In this document: positions 59,453-64,000 of the stretch, piece after piece | Numbering within the stretch: the first letter of the stretch is position 1 | Layout of the letters: each line of letters begins with the position of its first letter | Source: Coptis chinensis | Lineage: Eukaryota > Streptophyta > Magnoliopsida > Ranunculales > Ranunculaceae | Direction of reading: 5' to 3' | DNA: 64,000 nucleotides | NCBI GenBank assembly: GCA_015680905.1 | Contig: JADFTS010000011.1 | Location: forward strand, 1 to 64,000 | Program-made: the position numbers and the translations under genes | Notes under the pieces: model-generated | What the model was told of the DNA's origin: nothing | The model's input: only the letters and a program-made list of their open reading frames with translations | The model's database searches: none

Positions 59453-60048
59453 CTTAATGCAATTACTTTAACACTTGTTGCGATTGCAACAAAACTACTA
59501 GTAGATCTCACCACTGCAATGCCTAGTGTAAAGGATCAATTATCTAAGCTCACTGGTACTATCTTTATATGCATATCAATAGGAGTTTTGGTGCCTTCAG
59601 TTGGAACCAATAGGGAATTTGAATGCCTGGCAAACTTGGGGGCATTGACCATCTTTGTGGTTACTATTGTTGTCAATATTTGTGTACAAATGGCCACTGG
59701 TATCATATTCTCTTTCATTGTGGAACATGCCATTATCTTGGTCTTCATGGTGGCGTTGCTCCTTATTTTGTGGTGAGAATCTTCCATTATAAATGTGTAC
59801 AAGGGGTCTGCTACAAAGACCGAAAATCTGTTTCTTGTACGCCTATCAATCCAACCCTCAGTTTATAGCTTGTAAAATCCCATTTCATGATGTCGTGAGC
59901 ATGACTTGCATGATCGGTTCAATGGTTCTAATAGAACTTTTGCTTAGGACGTTTGCCTTTAAAAATTTGGATTTTTGTGACGGAGTTTCTGATTATGGAT
60001 GGTCACCACTCTCTCTCTTTACGTACTCTTTTACATTGAAAAAGGTTA
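59453..60048 (+). pseudogene. Fragment of an uncharacterised plant multi-pass membrane protein family
   Basis: After a good acceptor (TTTTCAG, 59446-59452) an open stretch begins LNAITLTLVAIATKLLVDLT, continues with QLSKLTGTIFICISIGVLVP and GTNREFECLANLGALTIFVV, and contains VEHAIILVFMVALLLIL. I recognise a plant gene family of repeated hydrophobic membrane proteins without known function. The frame stops at 59776. The family's downstream motif, here FCDGVSDYGWSPLSL, continues in another frame around 59960-60020. No start, N-terminal exons or complete end are present, so this is most likely a relic. Confidence 0.5.
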
Positions 60049-60944
60049 GTAATGAAAACCACTTTAGAATTGCTAGCCTGTTTTGTTTCAGTTTTGGTAT
60101 ATAGTTAGATTGTTTATTTAGGTTCATGTTTTAATATGGTGCCAGAAAAAATTAATAAATCAAGTTTTATGAAAGAAGTTATGGTTCGTATATATAAGAT
60201 CTTTGTCATAATATTCGATTTCATTAGCTTATTTACACTAATTGTGATGATATATGACTTGAGAGTGGACATGGTAGTGTTGTTGTCTTGTTGATAGCTA
60301 GAAAGTGAGAAAGAGAATTCTATATAGTTTTCTGTGTAGCCATTGGATAGTCATAAACTCATAGAAGAGTAGCAAGTATACATGTTTTTCTAAAAAAAAT
60401 AATAATAAATAAATAAATTTCGGGGTGGTCCTAGCCATCTTCTAAGTTTGCCCCTGTATCGCCAGCAAAGTGTTTTAGGAACATTTAGATTATATTTTTG
60501 GTATATAAAAGTAGCACTTACTATGGTTGATATCTTACTTTTGTACATTTGTAATTCCTTCAAGCAAATGTTTACGGTAACTTATTCTAGGACAGTTTCA
60601 TTTAGCATAATATTTTTATCCAAAGAAAAATAATATTCAATGGAAAAAACGTCGGTAAAACTGGTTGCATCCACATTTGGTCTGAGAGCCCTCCTATTTT
60701 ATTGTTTGTGTGACTTTCAGGTTAGTTGGAATCAGTCTTTGTTACAAGCAATGGAAAATATATCTATCTTAATCATCTTTGCTTATTCTTTTTTGAGAGA
60801 TGAAGCAAATGATTTGATGCGAGGACGCAATAGATTATCATGTGCACAGAACATGCATAATGCTACAGCTAGAGTTTATCTTTTATTCTATTTCTATTTT
60901 AAATCCTTAGTTAATTAGAATTAGACTAACTTCTATTTTAGTTT
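60049..60944. other. Non-coding stretch
   Basis: No supported gene. The ORF at 60640-60918 follows an acceptor-like TTTCAG and could be a further decayed exon of the membrane-protein fragment, but no motif supports it. Confidence 0.35.
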
Positions 60945-61135
60945 CCCAAGTTCTATTATGATTAGGATTTGTTAACTAGTTCTCTATATAAGCAGATGTA
61001 AACCTTAAGATTTTCAGACTTGATTATTATTATTGAATTAAAAGAATTCGTTTTTATTCATTAAAAAACCCTAGTTTTGGGTATCTTTATACATTGTGTA
61101 TCTATTGTTCTTGCTTCCGCGACAAAGATACATCA
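60945..61135 (+). mobile_element. 3' part of a 5' LTR (Ty3 retrotransposon)
   Basis: The stretch contains a TATA-like CTCTATATAAGCAG (60982-60995), AT-rich U5-like DNA and ends GACAAAGATACATCA, two bases before the primer-binding site. The LTR's upstream boundary was not determined. Confidence 0.65.
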
Positions 61136-61137
61136 AA

Positions 61138-61148
61138 TTGGTATCAGA
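61138..61148 (+). other. Primer-binding site (initiator tRNA-Met type)
   Basis: TTGGTATCAGA matches the usual TGGTATCAGAGC initiator-Met PBS at its 5' part and lies directly after the LTR end. Confidence 0.75.
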
Positions 61149-61177
61149 TTTTTAGGTTTTTTCCTGGTTTGCTCGTC

Positions 61178-62336
61178 ATGGCCACTCAACGAAGAGGACG
61201 CTGACGGGCGACCACCGGTAAATTCAAGATTGGTTCGTGGTTGAGAAAGAATTGCAAGCAAATTCGACCGATTTGCTTGACATAAAAAAAGATTTTGATG
61301 AAGCTCGTACCTGACTTTCAACCCAAACACACCATTGACGTTGTGGACAGACAGTGGGTGGATGATGACCCCCAAGATTCCCACCACTCTGGTTCTGAAG
61401 TTGAGTTAGTTGTTGCAGCCCAAAATACTCAATCCAATCGACGCCGCAGTCATGCACCCTCGCGCAGAACTTCTCCACATCCATCTTCCATTGAAAGCGA
61501 TAAAGAATCGCTTGTAGCTTCAAGCACTAAATCACCATCTTCTCCAATTCGTCGATTGGGACGACCTATTGTTGATGGAAGTGGTCCGATTTTGAATCCC
61601 ACTGATCGGGGTCGATTTCCTCGTGCTGATTTGGCCTTCCCGAGTCAAGATCGCAGACGCAATCACACAATTCAAGTTCCCCATGTTGATCAAATTTTTC
61701 AGCATACAGATTTTGCTCCCGAAATTTATTATGATGCAGATCTCAATGCAAATCGCATAAGCTATCGTAGAAATCTGTCAGGCCTTGGCCGTGGTCAAAG
61801 GCATAATGATGCTTCTGTTACTCCTGGTCATCTTCTCCAGCAGAATTTCGATCGGCCAAAGAGACGATCTTATTTGCCTAATTCACGGGTTGGGCAAACT
61901 AATGCTCCTTGGGCTTCTACTGTGCAGGCCCATGGAAGACCTCATGATACTTTCAGGGCTACAAATTATATTCCAGTCCAACATAATACTAGGCCGCCCC
62001 AGAAAGAACGTTGTTATCACGACCGTGGTGCACCCCATTCACCTGACCCAGTTGATTCGCCACCCCCCTTCGCCACGCCGACAGCCACGTCGGTTAGCAC
62101 CAGCTTTTGATCCCCCGGACCCTTCAGATTCTCCATCTAGTCCTTCTCCACCAAGGCGCAATAACCACAATAGGCGCAATCAAAGGCGTGGGCATCAACA
62201 AAATGTGCACCATAATACAGGTAATTTTGATATTAATCGTTTATTGCGCATTTTAGAGAAGAATCAGATGGGTGATATTAAATTAGACGTGCCTGAATTT
62301 AATGGAAAATTGCAGCCTGATGCTTTATTGATCTAA
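61178..62336 (+). pseudogene. Ty3 retrotransposon gag leader and start of gag, truncated
   Basis: The ATG at 61178 (MATQRRGR) is followed by a stop within about 10 codons. The main open stretch (61295-62110) then encodes an Arg/Ser/Pro-rich, low-complexity 271-residue region. A frame change near 62085 leads into a Pro/Arg/Asn-rich linker and the gag start motif IKLDVPEFNGKLQPDAL. That motif normally continues into the retrotransposon gag domain, but the sequence switches to unrelated DNA at about 62336. The CCHC knuckle and all of pol are absent. Confidence 0.7.
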
Positions 62337-63035
62337 TGAATAGCAATAACAATAATTTAATAACTGAATTTAAAACAAGATAAAAAACTAATTAATTAAT
62401 GGAGTCTAAATCGAGATCTAAAACTATTCTCTAATGGCTACCTAAAGCTAAGAATTTTAAGTGCTAAGTCTTGTGTGTCGAAATAGAGGAGACCAGATCC
62501 ACATTTTCGTGCATGGGCTGAGGAGCCATGTTTTGGGCCGGAAAATCGAGCCCAAAGCCTAATTTCTTCAGTATACTTAGCCCTTTTCAGTTGGATTTGA
62601 CTTCAACAGACCTTTCGTCCACTTCTGCTCCTCTGATTGGGTCAAGGCTTGGATCATTGGAATGCTCTTTCCGAGCCAGTCGTTTTGACATAAGGTAGGC
62701 CATATTCCGAGGTCTGAGTCTAAACATGCAGTCTTCGGAAGTTCTGCTGACTTTTGTATGTTGTTTCTGCCCGCGTTGACTTTGACTTTCCAGCTTTGAC
62801 CAGGATTTAGAAAGGCTTTTTCTTCTTGAATCTTGGCCTTTAATCACATAACTTCTTAGCAACCAACCCTTGCTCCTTTATCTCGCTAAAGTGACATATT
62901 TCTGCACATAATTGACTCCAATGCCTGAAATACATAAAAGCACGTAATCAGCATTAACTCTTATTTATTACTCGGATAATTGGTCTAAAAGTATTATTGT
63001 TAAGGGGTTAAAACTATAGTTTTGGGCTCTTATCA
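62337..63035 (-). mobile_element. Athila-like LTR, minus orientation
   Basis: Read on the minus strand, the LTR begins TGATAAGAGCCCAAAACTAT at 63035, directly after a polypurine tract. Its distal end probably lies at the junction with the truncated gag (about 62337), but no CA end could be confirmed. The ORF at 62587-62862 has no support. Confidence 0.55.
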
Positions 63036-63500
63036 AACCACCCCCAAACAGCATTTTGCTTGTCCTCAAGCAAATATGAGAAATTAGAATAAGTGACCAA
63101 AAATGAAGTTCTAACTACTCTCATTTCGCCGAGTACGATTGCATTTACCATATGCAACAAGGCCTTAAACCACTAGGAATTCCCTAGTGAACGAGTTATA
63201 GCTTCGTGAGAGTTTTCCAGTGAAGGTACTCACAAACTTCATCTATACTACAACGACTAAGAAATAAAACTATTGTTTCCTTATTTATGCTCCCAATTAT
63301 CTATATATCTCACTAGCAATGAATACAGAATAATCAAGTCGAAACCTAAGCTAATATATGCATAATAATCAATCATCTACGAAGAAACATATATACAATG
63401 AGTAATACTATGAAATGCACTAGCAGGTCCGTTTATGAAAACTCGGAATAGCGTCCTTAAGTAGGTCCTCACATAAATGTCAAGACAAAAACCACTATGA
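63036..63500 (-). mobile_element. Athila-like 3' internal region with polypurine tract, minus orientation
   Basis: On the minus strand TTTGCTTGAGGACAAGCAAA is followed by the tract TGTTTGGGGGTGG (63038-63050). The part 63036-63242 is homologous to 23876-24081 in opposite orientation. This points to two related insertions at either end of the window. Confidence 0.65.
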
Positions 63501-63726
63501 TTTTTCCACTCAAGTTTCGCTACTCCAGTTCGCAGTGGGCACACTTTACCTTACAGTCTCAATGACACACAAGGAAGCCATAGTCGATCAAACACTTCTG
63601 AGGAGCAGTCTGTTAGGCACGAGCGTCGTCACCGCAGGACAGATGGCTCTGGCCCTTCGGAAGCCCAAGAGCCATCTCCTTCTCATGCGGATTCCATTAC
63701 CAGTAGTGTGTTGTTTAGGGATTGAT
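63500..63726 (+). pseudogene. Probable C-terminal end of a retrotransposon polyprotein
   Basis: A frame open from about 63500 to TGA at 63724-63726 encodes a Ser/His/Arg-rich tail with SNTSEEQSVRHERRHRRTDG and EPSPSHADSITSSVLFRD. About 170 bp further on a polypurine tract (63899-63909) precedes a likely LTR. Position and composition suggest the end of a retrotransposon ORF. I see no catalytic motif, so the call is tentative. Confidence 0.35.
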
Positions 63727-63898
63727 GAGTTGATTTGTTTTATTGTATTTGTTTTTATTTAGTTCGAATGTAAAAATACTAGTTCAGTAATTAAATTTGA
63801 ATTTGGTTGTGTTATGTTGTTTGAATTCAATTTTAATATAAGTTAGTTATTTACGAATTATGCGTTGTTTTTATCATTAATCCCACCTTCCCGAATAG

Positions 63899-63909
63899 TT
63901 TGGGGGTGG
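63899..63909 (+). other. Polypurine tract before a third Athila-like LTR
   Basis: TTTGGGGGTGG repeats the tract seen at 24071-24081, in plus orientation. The LTR would start at about 63910 and runs out of the window. Confidence 0.45.
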
Positions 63910-64000
63910 TATTATTTAGCCTAGCATAACTCGTTATATGATCACCTATTTTAGTATTTGTTTTGGAGTGAGGGTTGAGAATTTTGTCGATATGGGCATA

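Overview
This window is nuclear DNA from a flowering plant, probably a eudicot. It is AT-rich and repeat-dense, with plant-type introns. The families present are Mutator-like elements, Athila-like Ty3 retrotransposons, tRNA-derived SINEs, hAT MITEs, a plant mobile domain and DUF7733. No species can be named from sequence alone. The layout suggests pericentromeric or interstitial heterochromatin running into a small gene island.

Layout. Positions 1-17093 are a tandem array of ~1.3 kb monomers arranged as a three-monomer higher-order repeat of ~3.9 kb. At 17093/17094 it abuts a second, unrelated ~187 bp satellite (to ~22837), whose monomers carry a short perfect palindrome and whose last ~0.5 kb is inverted. 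From 22838 comes the 3' end of an Athila-like retrotransposon. Its LTR region is invaded by a Pack-MULE (25569-28232) that carries a piece of an Expp1-like gene and is itself interrupted by a hAT element (26120-27349). A full-length Mutator-like element (29960-35815, perfect 9-bp target duplication, long TIRs) carries a damaged transposase gene on the minus strand and a small, intact, convergent zinc-knuckle/GRF-finger gene on the plus strand. A non-autonomous LTR retrotransposon with internal tandem arrays lies at 36423-41029, next to a plant-mobile-domain exon.

Gene island. A DUF7733 membrane-protein gene (43366-45671, minus) is split near its 5' end by two tandem SINEs. Next is a large inverted duplication (arms 46795-51144 and 51659-55811) carrying two divergent APC11 copies, one structurally better preserved and one clearly broken. 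The spacer of this palindrome holds a third copy of the outer part of the arm. A hAT MITE sits in only one arm, and the other arm shows the empty site. Immediately outside the right arm is a truncated, frameshifted Kae1/OSGEP pseudogene, then an RNase H-like relic, a CACTA-type end, a decayed plant membrane-protein fragment, a 5' fragment of a Ty3 retrotransposon with its primer-binding site, and two further Athila-like 3' ends.

Limits. Many frameshifts fall in otherwise well-preserved reading frames (MULE transposase, both APC11 copies). Some may be assembly or base-calling indels rather than real mutations. Family calls were made by reading the protein and DNA by eye, without database searches.
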